From Hyphomonadaceae bacterium (GTDB lineage Bacteria; Pseudomonadota; Alphaproteobacteria; Caulobacterales; Hyphomonadaceae): a DNA stretch of 64,000 nt. This document shows, in pieces, positions 16,458 to 24,652 of this stretch. The notes under the pieces were generated by a model. It was not told where the DNA came from and ran no database searches. It saw only the letters and a program-made list of their open reading frames with translations. The stretch is from the NCBI GenBank assembly GCA_022844345.1, contig JALHLU010000016.1, forward strand, positions 1-64,000, in the 5' to 3' direction. Position numbers and translations under genes: made by a program. The first letter of the stretch is position 1, and the number at the start of each line of letters is the position of its first letter.

Positions 16458-18128
16458 GTGCCGGACATCTTCCTCTCCTACAATCGCGAGGACCAGGCGC
16501 GGGCGAAGCTCTTCGCCGAAGCGTTCCAAGCCCATGGCCTAGACGTCTGGTGGGATACCGCGCTGACGCCGGGTGAAGCCTACGACCAGGTCACGGAGAA
16601 GGCGCTGAAGACGGCGAAGGCCGTGGTGGTACTGTGGTCGTCACGCTCGGTGGAGAGCCGCTGGGTGCGTGCCGAGGCGACGCTGGCGGATCGCAACAAG
16701 ACGCTCGTGCCCTGCATGATCGAACCGTGTGAACGGCCCATCATGTTCGAGCTGACGCAGACGGCGGAGCTGAGCCACTGGCAGGGCGATGCGATGGACA
16801 AGGCGTGGCTCGCCTTCCTCGCAGGTGTCAGGCGCTTCGTGGCGAAGGAGGCAGCGCCGGCGGTTGCGGCCCCGGCTGCTCCAATTGCAGCGCCGACCGT
16901 CCAGGAAACGCTGAAGCCTGGCCAGAGCGGGTCTGCGCCGTCGCTGGCTGTGCTGCCCTTCACGAACCGCTCCAGCCTGCCCGAGGACGAGGTGTTCGCC
17001 GAGGGCATGGTAGAGGACGTGACGTCCGCGCTCTCGCAGGGCGTCAATGTCCGTGTGCTGGGCGCGACCGCCACTGCGAACCTGAGCCGCGCGGCGATCA
17101 CCGATCTGGCGGCATTGGGACGCCAGCTTGGCGTGCGCTACCTGCTTGAAGGCAATGTGCGCCGCGTGGGCGCCAACCTGCGTGTCGCCACACAGCTGCT
17201 GGAGGCGGCGACCGGCGAAATTGTCTGGACCGCGAAGTTCGACCGCCCCCTGACCGAACTTGCCGAGCTTCAGGAAGAGCTGGTCACGGAGATCGCCGCC
17301 AGTCTCGATACTCAGGTCTACAGCCTTGAGATGGAACGGGCGCTGAGGAAGCCCGGCGACATCACCGCCTGGGAGGCGGTGGCGCGAGCCATGTCCGCCT
17401 ATCGCAAGTGGGACGCCGCCGCGCTGGTAGAGGGCGTCGAGGAAGCTCGGCGGGCTGTCGCCATCGCGCCTGACTATGCGCCGGGACACGCTATGCTCGC
17501 CTACGCTCTTTCCCACGCTTATCTTGGCAGTCCAGACGATCCGGCAGAGGTCCAGCGCATCCGCGCTATCGCGGAACGCGCTCTTACCCTGGCGCCAGAC
17601 GACGCCTCGGTCCTCTGCTACGTTGGGGGTGCGCTCTGCAATATCGGATATCCGGATGATGGCGTGCGCTACACCGGGCGCGCCGTGCGCAAGGCGCCCG
17701 GTAGCGGCTTGATGCACTACTGCCATGGTGTCGCATGCTATATTGTCAACCGACCGGAAGAGGCCCTTTCGCACCTCAAGGCGGCCGAGCGTCTCTGGCC
17801 CGGCTCGCACATGATGTGGTTGTTGATAACGTGGCAGTCGGCCGCCCATCGCGACCTAGGGCGTCTGGCGGAGGCGGAAGCTGCTCGCGATCGCAGCATT
17901 GGCCTTAATCCAAACCATGGCTTCGATCTCGCCTACAAGGCGGTTTTGTCTGTGCTCCTTGGACGGGAAGACGAAGGACGCAGTCTCATCCAGACGACTA
18001 GCCGACTGGGCTGGGACATGGCGCAGGTGGAGCGCATATGGCGCCGCGTCCACCCAAAAAGTCCGACGCTCGAAGCCGACATCGCCATCGTTCACGCGCT
18101 CTACGCGGCGACGGAGGCGCGCGCGTGA
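16458..18128 (+). CDS. TIR / TolB-N-like / TPR protein, paralogue B
   Basis: 556 residues, same order as paralogue A: TIR (1-125, E73 in RWVRAE, with WSSRSVES replacing WSKKSVES), Pro/Ala linker, TolB-N-like domain (PSLAVLPFTNRSSLPEDEVF; GVRYLLEGNVRRVG) and TPRs from about 305. The TPR part closely matches paralogues D and E (AWEAVARAMSAYRKWDAAAL, RRAVAIAPDYAPGHAMLAYA). GTG start with AGCGGGG ahead. The C-terminal LEADIAIVHALYAATEARA block is shared by four paralogues. Enzymatic output, if any, must come from TIR; the TPRs probably bind a partner protein, which is inference. Confidence 0.85.
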   Translation: MPDIFLSYNREDQARAKLFAEAFQAHGLDVWWDTALTPGEAYDQVTEKALKTAKAVVVLWSSRSVESRWVRAEATLADRNKTLVPCMIEPCERPIMFELTQTAELSHWQGDAMDKAWLAFLAGVRRFVAKEAAPAVAAPAAPIAAPTVQETLKPGQSGSAPSLAVLPFTNRSSLPEDEVFAEGMVEDVTSALSQGVNVRVLGATATANLSRAAITDLAALGRQLGVRYLLEGNVRRVGANLRVATQLLEAATGEIVWTAKFDRPLTELAELQEELVTEIAASLDTQVYSLEMERALRKPGDITAWEAVARAMSAYRKWDAAALVEGVEEARRAVAIAPDYAPGHAMLAYALSHAYLGSPDDPAEVQRIRAIAERALTLAPDDASVLCYVGGALCNIGYPDDGVRYTGRAVRKAPGSGLMHYCHGVACYIVNRPEEALSHLKAAERLWPGSHMMWLLITWQSAAHRDLGRLAEAEAARDRSIGLNPNHGFDLAYKAVLSVLLGREDEGRSLIQTTSRLGWDMAQVERIWRRVHPKSPTLEADIAIVHALYAATEARA

Positions 18129-18170
18129 GCAGCTAACGATAGATAGTACACGCGGACGGACTGACCGGAT

Positions 18171-18290
18171 TGGGCCCCGACTTCACGCCCTTCCGATGAT
18201 GTTACCAATGGCGGCGGCGCTCGGAAATTGCCGGTCGCTTCTGCCCTGCTAATCAGGCTGGAGCTCGCCCAATAAGCGCCATTCGTAATG
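18171..18290 (+). repeat. Dispersed island repeat, type B copy 3
   Basis: TGGGCCCCGACTTCACGCCC, TTCCGATGATGTTACCAATG, CGGAAATTGCCGGTCGCTTC, TGCCCTGCTAATCAGGCTGG, AGCTCGCCCAATAAGCGCCA, TTCGTAA. It runs directly into the leader of paralogue C. Confidence 0.8.
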
Positions 18291-18310
18291 TTCGCAAACC
18301 CGAGGCAAGA

Positions 18311-18338
18311 TTCGACCTTTCCGGACCGGTCATGTAAC
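18311..18338 (+). promoter_or_regulatory. Putative promoter of the TIR-TPR pair at 18367-21743
   Basis: TTCGAC (18311-18316), 16 bases, TGTAAC (18333-18338). It would drive both paralogue C and the overlapping paralogue D. Confidence 0.4.
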
Positions 18339-18366
18339 CCTGCCAACCATACCAGCGGGGTCGGGC

Positions 18367-20061
18367 GTGCCGGACATTTTTCTCTCCTACAATCGCGAGG
18401 ATCAGGCCCGGGCGAAGCTGTTCGCGGAGGCGTTCGAGCGTCAAGGCTTCAAGGTCTGGTGGGATGTGGGCCTGCGCACCGGCGAGGCCTATGATCAGGT
18501 GACCGAGAAGGCTTTGCGCGAGGCCAAAGCGGTTGTGGTGTTGTGGTCGAAACGTTCGGTCGAGAGCCGCTGGGTCCGCGCAGAGGCGACGCTGGCGGAT
18601 CGCAACAAGACGCTGGTCCCCTGCATGATCGAGCCATGCGAGCGACCCATCATGTTCGAGCTGACCCAGACGGCGGAGCTCTCGCACTGGCAGGGCGATG
18701 CTAGCGACAAGGCGTGGACGGCATTTCTCAGCGACGTGAAGCGCTTCGTGGCGAAGGAAGAAGCGCCAGCGGCTGCGGCTCCGGCCACTCCGCTTGCAGC
18801 GCCGACCGCGCCGAACATCGAGGCTGCCGCCCCGCCGGCACGCATGGGCGAGCGCGGTGAGCGGCCGTCCCTCGCCATCATGCCGTTCGCTAACCGCTCT
18901 GGTCTGAGCGAGGACGATGTGCTGGCCTACGGCATGGTCGAGGACATTGTCTCGGCGATCTCGCTGAGCCCAGACATCCGCGTGCTCGCGTCCAGCTCGA
19001 CCCTGGCCTGGGCAGGAAAGGCGACAGACCTGCGTGTCGTTGGCCGCGATCTCGGCGTCCGCTACTTGCTGGAAGGCAATGTGCGACGGGTCGGGCCAAA
19101 CCTTCGTGTCACCGTCCAGCTGGTCGAGGCCGAGACGGGCGCGATCCTGTGGACGCAGAAGTTCGACCGTCCGTTGTCCGAGCTGTCCGCGCTGCAGAAA
19201 GAGCTGGTCACCGAGGTCGCCGCCCATCTCGGTGTGCAGGTGCAAAACATCGAGATGGAACGTGCGCTGAAGAAGCCGGGCGACATCACCGCATATGAGG
19301 CCATGCAGCGGGTCAACTCGATCTACGCCCAGCTGAGCACGGATCGGCTGCCGATTGCTGTGGCCGAGGCGCGGCGCGCGGTGGCGATTGCACCGGACTA
19401 TGGTGCGGCGCATGCCACCCTAGCCATCACCCTCTCGACGCTAAACTTCTGGACCAGTGACGATGATGCACGGAAGCTGGAAGCCCGGCATCACCTCGAT
19501 CGAGCTCTGGCTCTCGATCCCAAGGATATGCAGGTGCTCTGGCGCTGCGCAGCGTCGCTCACTTATCTCGGGCACCCGGAAGAGGCGCTGCTTCACGCGG
19601 AGCGCGCGGTAGACCTCTATCCCAATGCGCACCTGGGTTGGCGCGCGCTAGGGGCGGCGCTACTTGGCCTGGCGCGGGCCGATGAGGCGCTCGCCTGTTT
19701 CGACACAGAAGAAAAGCAATCACCGCGCAATTTCGTGCTCTATGCCACGCTGGGGCGTCGGGCCATGGCGCACTTCCATGCGGGTCGATCGGAACAAGCG
19801 ATCGAGGCGATCGACCGGGCCTTCCGGCTGAATTCCGACTATCCGATAAATCTCGTCGTCCGCGCCGCGCTTTGCAGCATCGCCGGGCGGTCCGATGACG
19901 CCCGCGACTGTATTCGTCGTCTGCGCAAGCTTGAGCCCGACACCTCGATCGACTTCCATGCGGGCAGATGCGCGATCCTGATGCCCCCAGGGTCCAGCGC
20001 TGTCCTTATTGGCGCTTTTCGAAGGTCGTGGAGCGAGACGCCGACGGAGCGGATCACATGA
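18367..20061 (+). CDS. TIR / TolB-N-like / TPR protein, paralogue C (diverged C-terminal part)
   Basis: 564 residues. The TIR domain (1-125, E73) is nearly the same as in A, B, D and E, but the rest differs: the linker reads APNIEAAAPPARMGERGERP, the TolB-N-like domain begins SLAIMPFANRSGLSEDDVLA, and the TPR tail is unrelated at the end (DTSIDFHAGRCAILMPPGSS onwards) instead of the shared LEADIA..ALYAATE ending. Such mosaic conservation fits gene conversion or recombination limited to the TIR end. Its stop overlaps the ATG of paralogue D by four bases (ATGA at 20058), so the two are translationally coupled and may act as a complex. Confidence 0.85.
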   Translation: MPDIFLSYNREDQARAKLFAEAFERQGFKVWWDVGLRTGEAYDQVTEKALREAKAVVVLWSKRSVESRWVRAEATLADRNKTLVPCMIEPCERPIMFELTQTAELSHWQGDASDKAWTAFLSDVKRFVAKEEAPAAAAPATPLAAPTAPNIEAAAPPARMGERGERPSLAIMPFANRSGLSEDDVLAYGMVEDIVSAISLSPDIRVLASSSTLAWAGKATDLRVVGRDLGVRYLLEGNVRRVGPNLRVTVQLVEAETGAILWTQKFDRPLSELSALQKELVTEVAAHLGVQVQNIEMERALKKPGDITAYEAMQRVNSIYAQLSTDRLPIAVAEARRAVAIAPDYGAAHATLAITLSTLNFWTSDDDARKLEARHHLDRALALDPKDMQVLWRCAASLTYLGHPEEALLHAERAVDLYPNAHLGWRALGAALLGLARADEALACFDTEEKQSPRNFVLYATLGRRAMAHFHAGRSEQAIEAIDRAFRLNSDYPINLVVRAALCSIAGRSDDARDCIRRLRKLEPDTSIDFHAGRCAILMPPGSSAVLIGAFRRSWSETPTERIT

Positions 20062-21743
20062 CCGCCGCGCCCGACATCTTCCTCTCCTACAACCGAGAAG
20101 ACCAGGCGCGGGCGAAGGAGTTCGCCGAGGCGTTTGAGCGCCAAGGCCTCAAGGTCTGGTGGGATATGGGTCTGCGCGCTGGCGAGGCTTATGACGAGGT
20201 GACGGAGACGGCGTTGCGGACGGCGAAGGCCGTCGTCGTGCTCTGGTCGAAGAAATCCGTTGCGTCCCGCTGGGTGCGCGCCGAAGCCACGCTCGCGGAT
20301 CGCAACAAGACGTTAGTGCCGTGCATGATTGAGCCTTGCGAGCGCCCGATCATGTTCGAACTGACCCAGACGGCAGAGCTGAGCCACTGGCAGGGTGATG
20401 CGGGCGACAAGGCGTGGACAGCGTTCCTTTCCGATGTGAAGCGCTTCGTGGCGAAGGAAGCCGCACGAGCGGTTGCGGCTCCGACCATTCCGCTCGCCGC
20501 GCCGACCGTTGAGGAAACCCTCAAGCCTGGCCAGAGCGGGTCCGCGCCGTCGCTGGCGGTGTTGCCGTTCACCAACCGCTCCAGCCTGCCCGAGGACGAG
20601 GTGTTCGCCGAAGGCATGGTGGAGGATGTGACGTCCGCTCTTTCACAAGGCGTCAACGTCCGCGTGCTCGGGTCAATGGCTACTGCGAATTTGAGCAGGA
20701 CGGCGATTACAGACCCCGCCGCCCTGGGGCGCCAACTGGGCGTGCGCTATCTGCTGGAGGGCAGTGTCCGCCGTGTCGGAGCAAACCTGCGGGTCGCTAC
20801 GCAGCTACTGGAAGCGGCGACAGGCGAAATCGTCTGGACCGGGAAGTTTGACCGTCCGTTGGTGGAGCTAGCTGAGCTTCAGGAGGAGTTGGTCACCGAC
20901 ATCGCCGCCAGTCTCGATACGCAGGTCTACACCCTTGAGATGGAGCGGGCGCTGAAGAAGCCCGGCGACATCACTGCCTGGGAGGCGGTGGCGCGAGCCG
21001 TGTCCGCCTATCGCAAGTGGGACGCTGCCGCGCTAGCGGAGGGCATCGCGGAAGCCCGGCGGGCCGTCGCCATCGCGCCGGACTACGCGCCGGGGCACGG
21101 CATGCTGGCCCTCGCTCTCGCCGCCGCTTACTTTGTCAGTCCATACGATGACAATCCGGCAGAGGTTCAACGCATTCGCGCCATCGCGGGACGCGCTCTT
21201 ACGCTGGCGCCGGACGACGCCTCGATTCTCGGCCACGTCGGCAATGCTCTCTGCTTTGTCGGCCATCCGGAGGAAGGCGAGCGCCACACCGGGCGCGCTG
21301 TGCGCAAGGCGCCGGGCAGTGGGTTGGCGCAAGTACAACATGGCTTGGCATGCGTGATGCTCAACCGTCCTGAGGAGGGGCTGTCGCACCTCAAACTGGC
21401 AGAGCGCCTGAGCCCCGGCTGGCACCTGATGTGGACGGCGAAGAGTTGGCAGTCCGCTGCGCACCGTGCGATGGGGCGCTGGGCGGAGGCGGACGCAGCC
21501 ATCGATGAGAGCATTCGCCTCAATCCGACAAACGTGGGCGGTCAACTCGACAAAGCGCTTCTTCGTGCGCGCCTTGGACACCACGCCGAAGCCCACAGAC
21601 ATATCGAGACAGCGCGGCGGCAGGGAATGGACCTGGCGCAGGCGGAGCGCATATGGCGCCTCGTCTGGGCAAACGATCCGACGCTTGAAGCTGACATTGC
21701 CATCGTTCGTGCGCTCTACGCCGCGACGGAGGCGGGAGCGTGA
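20058..21743 (+). CDS. TIR / TolB-N-like / TPR protein, paralogue D
   Basis: 561 residues. It starts at ATG 20058 (MTAAPDIFLSYNRED) inside the stop region of paralogue C; the frame is open upstream to 19968 but that part lies in paralogue C. TIR at 4-129 with the catalytic-position glutamate in RWVRAE (E76, shifted by the three extra residues), SVASRWV replacing SVESRWV. TolB-N-like domain and TPRs closely follow B and E. Only paralogue without the TTCGAC/TGTAAC leader, consistent with expression from the paralogue C promoter. Confidence 0.85.
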   Translation: MTAAPDIFLSYNREDQARAKEFAEAFERQGLKVWWDMGLRAGEAYDEVTETALRTAKAVVVLWSKKSVASRWVRAEATLADRNKTLVPCMIEPCERPIMFELTQTAELSHWQGDAGDKAWTAFLSDVKRFVAKEAARAVAAPTIPLAAPTVEETLKPGQSGSAPSLAVLPFTNRSSLPEDEVFAEGMVEDVTSALSQGVNVRVLGSMATANLSRTAITDPAALGRQLGVRYLLEGSVRRVGANLRVATQLLEAATGEIVWTGKFDRPLVELAELQEELVTDIAASLDTQVYTLEMERALKKPGDITAWEAVARAVSAYRKWDAAALAEGIAEARRAVAIAPDYAPGHGMLALALAAAYFVSPYDDNPAEVQRIRAIAGRALTLAPDDASILGHVGNALCFVGHPEEGERHTGRAVRKAPGSGLAQVQHGLACVMLNRPEEGLSHLKLAERLSPGWHLMWTAKSWQSAAHRAMGRWAEADAAIDESIRLNPTNVGGQLDKALLRARLGHHAEAHRHIETARRQGMDLAQAERIWRLVWANDPTLEADIAIVRALYAATEAGA

Positions 21744-21767
21744 ACGGAGCGCGATAGTCCGTGCTGG

Positions 21768-21900
21768 CTGAATGGCCGTTGTGGGCCCCGTGTCTGCCCT
21801 AACCCAGAATGTGGCGATCCGGCAGGGTCGATCCACTTCGGTCATCCGATGATGACGCAGCGTTGTGACGGGTCATCGCCCAAGAACCGTCATTCGTAAC
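21768..21900 (+). repeat. Dispersed island repeat, type A copy 6
   Basis: TGGCTGAATGGCCGTTGTGG, GGCCCCGTGTCTGCCC, CCAGAATGTGGCGATCCGGC, GGGTCGATCCACTTCGGTCA, GACGCAGCGTTGTGACGGGT, CATCGCCCAAGAACCGTCAT, TCGTAAC. It runs into the leader of paralogue E. Confidence 0.78.
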
Positions 21901-21921
21901 TTTGAGTCCTCCAGAGCCGGA

Positions 21922-21949
21922 ATCGACGTTTCCCCGAGGCTCCTGTAGT
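21922..21949 (+). promoter_or_regulatory. Putative promoter of the TIR-TPR gene at 21979
   Basis: ATCGAC (21922-21927, one base off the others), 16 bases, TGTAGT (21944-21949). Confidence 0.35.
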
Positions 21950-21978
21950 CCTTCGACCTATTGCCAGCGGGGTTGGGC

Positions 21979-23649
21979 GTGCCGGACATTTTCCTTTCCT
22001 ACAATCGCGAGGACCAAGACCGGGCGAAGGTCTTCGCCGAGGCGCTGATCGCGCAGCGTTTCGACGTTTGGTGGGATGTCGGCCTGCGGACAGGGGAGGC
22101 CTATGACCAGGTGACCGAAAAGGCCCTGAAGACCGCGAAAGCCGTTATCGTGCTGTGGTCGAAGAAGTCGGTCGAGTCCCGCTGGGTGCGCGCCGAGGCG
22201 ACGCTGGCCGACCGTAACAAGACGCTCGTGCCCTGCATGATCGAGGCGTGCGAGCGGCCCATCATGTTCGAGCTGACTCAGACGGCGGAGCTCACCCACT
22301 GGCAGGGCGCGCCGGATGATCGGGCCTGGTTGGCCTTCCTTTCCGACGTGAAGCGCTTTGTTGCGAAGGAAGCAGCGCCCATCGTGGCGGCCCCGACTGC
22401 CCCACTCGCCGCCCCGACCGTTGAGGAAACACTGAAGCCCGGACAGAGCGGGTCTGCGCCATCGCTGGCGGTGCTGCCGTTCACCAACCGCTCCCATCTG
22501 CCCGAGGACGAGGTGTTCGCCGAAGGCATGGTGGAGGATGTGATTTCCGCCCTCACCCAGGGCGTCAATGTCCGCGTGCTGGGATCGACGACGACGGCCA
22601 ACCTGAGCCGTGCAGCGATTATGGATCTCCCAGCGCTCGGACGCCAGCTGGGCGTGCGCTATCTGCTGGAGGGCAATGTCCGCCGTGTCGGCGCGAACCT
22701 GCGAGTCACCACCCAGCTGCTGGAAGCGGAGACCGGCGCATCGATTTGGACAGCGAAATTCGACCGTCCTCTGAGCGAGCTGGCCGAGCTTCAGGAGGAG
22801 CTGGTCACGGACATCGCCGGCGCCCTCGAAACTCGGGTCTACAGCCAGGAAATCGAGCGCGCGCTGAAGAAGCCCGGCGACATCACCGCCTGGGAGGCGG
22901 TGGCGCGAAGCCTTTCCGCCTATCGCAAGTTGGACGCCGCCGCGCGGGCTAACGGCATTGAGGAAGCCCGGCGCGCTGTCGCCATCGCGCCGGACTACGC
23001 GCCGGGGCACGCCATGCTCGCCTACGCTCTTTCCCACGCTTATCTTAGCAGTCCAGACGATCCGGCAGAGGTCCAGCGCATCCGCGCTATCGCGGAGCAT
23101 GCGCTGACCTTGGCGCCGGATGACGCCTCTGTTCTCTGCTTCGTTGGGCGTGCGCTCAGCGTTGTCGGCTATCCAGAGGAAGGCGTGCGCTATACCGGGC
23201 GCGCTGTGCGCAAGGTGCCAGGCAGCGGCCTGTTGCAGCTTTACCATGGCGTCTCTTGCGTGATGCTCAACCGGCCCGAGGAGGCGCTGTCGCACCTCAA
23301 GACGGCGGAGCGCCTGATGCCCGGCTCGCACCTGATGTGGATGGTGAAGGGGTGGCGGGCCCCGGCGGATCGGGAGATGGGCCGATGGGCGGAAGCGGAC
23401 GCAGCAATCGATGAGTGCATCAGCCTGAATCCGTCGTTAGAATACGGCTACGTCGTCAAAGCTCACACCTCTATGCACCTTGGACGCGACGCCGACGCGC
23501 GCAGGCAGATCGAGACAGCGCTCCGGTTGGGAATGGACCTAACGCAAGCGGAGCGCTTATGGCGTCGCCTCAACCCAAATAGCCCGAGGCTTGAAGCTGA
23601 CATCGCCACCATCCGCGCGCTCTACGCAGCTACGGAGCCTGGAGCGTGA
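21979..23649 (+). CDS. TIR / TolB-N-like / TPR protein, paralogue E
   Basis: 556 residues, same architecture; TIR 1-125 with E73 in RWVRAE, and IEACERPIMFELTQTAELTH where the others have IEPCERP. TolB-N-like domain (SLAVLPFTNRSHLPEDEVF) and TPR block as in B and D; a stretch around 22984-23090 is almost base-identical to paralogue B, showing recent duplication or conversion. A TTG at 21961 is in frame, but GTG 21979 is the start position shared by the family. Last TIR gene of the array. Confidence 0.85.
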   Translation: MPDIFLSYNREDQDRAKVFAEALIAQRFDVWWDVGLRTGEAYDQVTEKALKTAKAVIVLWSKKSVESRWVRAEATLADRNKTLVPCMIEACERPIMFELTQTAELTHWQGAPDDRAWLAFLSDVKRFVAKEAAPIVAAPTAPLAAPTVEETLKPGQSGSAPSLAVLPFTNRSHLPEDEVFAEGMVEDVISALTQGVNVRVLGSTTTANLSRAAIMDLPALGRQLGVRYLLEGNVRRVGANLRVTTQLLEAETGASIWTAKFDRPLSELAELQEELVTDIAGALETRVYSQEIERALKKPGDITAWEAVARSLSAYRKLDAAARANGIEEARRAVAIAPDYAPGHAMLAYALSHAYLSSPDDPAEVQRIRAIAEHALTLAPDDASVLCFVGRALSVVGYPEEGVRYTGRAVRKVPGSGLLQLYHGVSCVMLNRPEEALSHLKTAERLMPGSHLMWMVKGWRAPADREMGRWAEADAAIDECISLNPSLEYGYVVKAHTSMHLGRDADARRQIETALRLGMDLTQAERLWRRLNPNSPRLEADIATIRALYAATEPGA

Positions 23650-23669
23650 ACAGGGCGCGATGGATCAAA

Positions 23670-23765
23670 CTAGCTGAATGACCGAACAGGGCCCCAGTGC
23701 AGCCGTAGGTAATGTGAGACCTGACTGTCGGGAGTCCGGAGCCATTCGAGCCGTTCGTAACCTTG
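23670..23765 (+). repeat. Degenerate dispersed repeat (type A copy 7)
   Basis: GCTGAATGACCGAACA, GGGCCCCAGTGCAGCCG, then degraded sequence ending GAGCCGTTCGTAACC. Last trace of the family in the window. Confidence 0.45.
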
Positions 23766-24202
23766 TGGCGATACGGCGAACTCTGTCTGGGTTTCCACGA
23801 CGCCCGCCCTGCGACCCGACTTTTTGGGATGCCGTCGGCCTGCGGCCCGTTGCGTAGCAACATCGCGGATGTCGCGCCGCGAAATCTACTCCCCGCCCGT
23901 CCACCTACCCCGATGTTGTCTCGTGTGGTGTCGATCCGCGTCGATTTCGAGAGTCAGAACCGCATCCAACAGGCGGCCTGACGCCAGCGACCACCATGCG
24001 AAGGTCGTCTCTCGCATGTCGGCGCTGACCGCTACTTTCCAATTCTTGCGAGACTTCGGAGACTCGCCTGCGCAAACGGGCTGAAGTCGCGCCCGAAGCG
24101 AACGGCAACCGAGTCTCTCGGAGGAATCTCTGTCGCTAATTCCCGGACTGTTGGGCTCAATTCCGAGCCTCAACGACCAAAGGGCCGGAGACTATTTCTC
24201 CC
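23766..24202. other. Gap without recognisable gene
   Basis: Between the last repeat and tRNA-Gln. Short ORFs occur on both strands (for example minus strand 23886-24173) but none resembles a family I know or has a convincing ribosome site. It may contain decayed island sequence. Confidence 0.4.
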
Positions 24203-24277
<75 letters not shown>

Positions 24278-24446
24278 GTGCAGGGAGAGGCGGAGAGTTA
24301 TGCAATTCGCGCGACGAAAGCAACTGGCGCAAAAGGGCTGTTTTGCCGCAAATTCGCAGGCGGCCATTGTGGAGGAACACCTGCGAACGCGCCTGAAAAC
24401 ATGGCGTTGCGCCCCAAAAGGAAAGCCGCTATAGGCCCCGCTCCGT

Positions 24447-24523
24447 CGGAGTATAGCTCAGCCTGGTAGAGCGCTTGCTTCGGGAGCAAGAGGTCGTTGG
24501 TTCGAATCCAGCTACTCCGACCA
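24447..24523 (+). tRNA. tRNA-Pro (anticodon CGG)
   Basis: 77 bases with encoded CCA. Acceptor CGGAGTA pairs with TACTCCG, D arm GCTCAGCCTGGTAGAGC, anticodon stem CTTGC/GCAAG around TTCGGGA, T arm GGTTCGAATCC. It is 169 bases from tRNA-Gln and on the opposite strand. Confidence 0.95.
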
Positions 24524-24652
24524 GGAGCGCTCCCCTCCCCCTGAAGACACGATGCCCCCGGGCGTGGCCCAGTGGTTTCGCCTAGCCTGTTTTGCCGCTA
24601 CAGCACGCTTATTGCTGGCCGGGGCCCTGTCCCCGTTGGCCCGGAGACCCGG

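Noticed and set aside
3808-23649. TolB-N-like domain read as an adenylate cyclase
   Set aside because: This domain often precedes cyclase-type TPR proteins, but none of these genes has a cyclase catalytic domain, so no cyclase is claimed.
3752-23649. Thoeris or other named TIR defence system
   Set aside because: No ThsA-like SIR2/SLOG protein, STING, nuclease or helicase partner is encoded; naming a known system would be unsupported.
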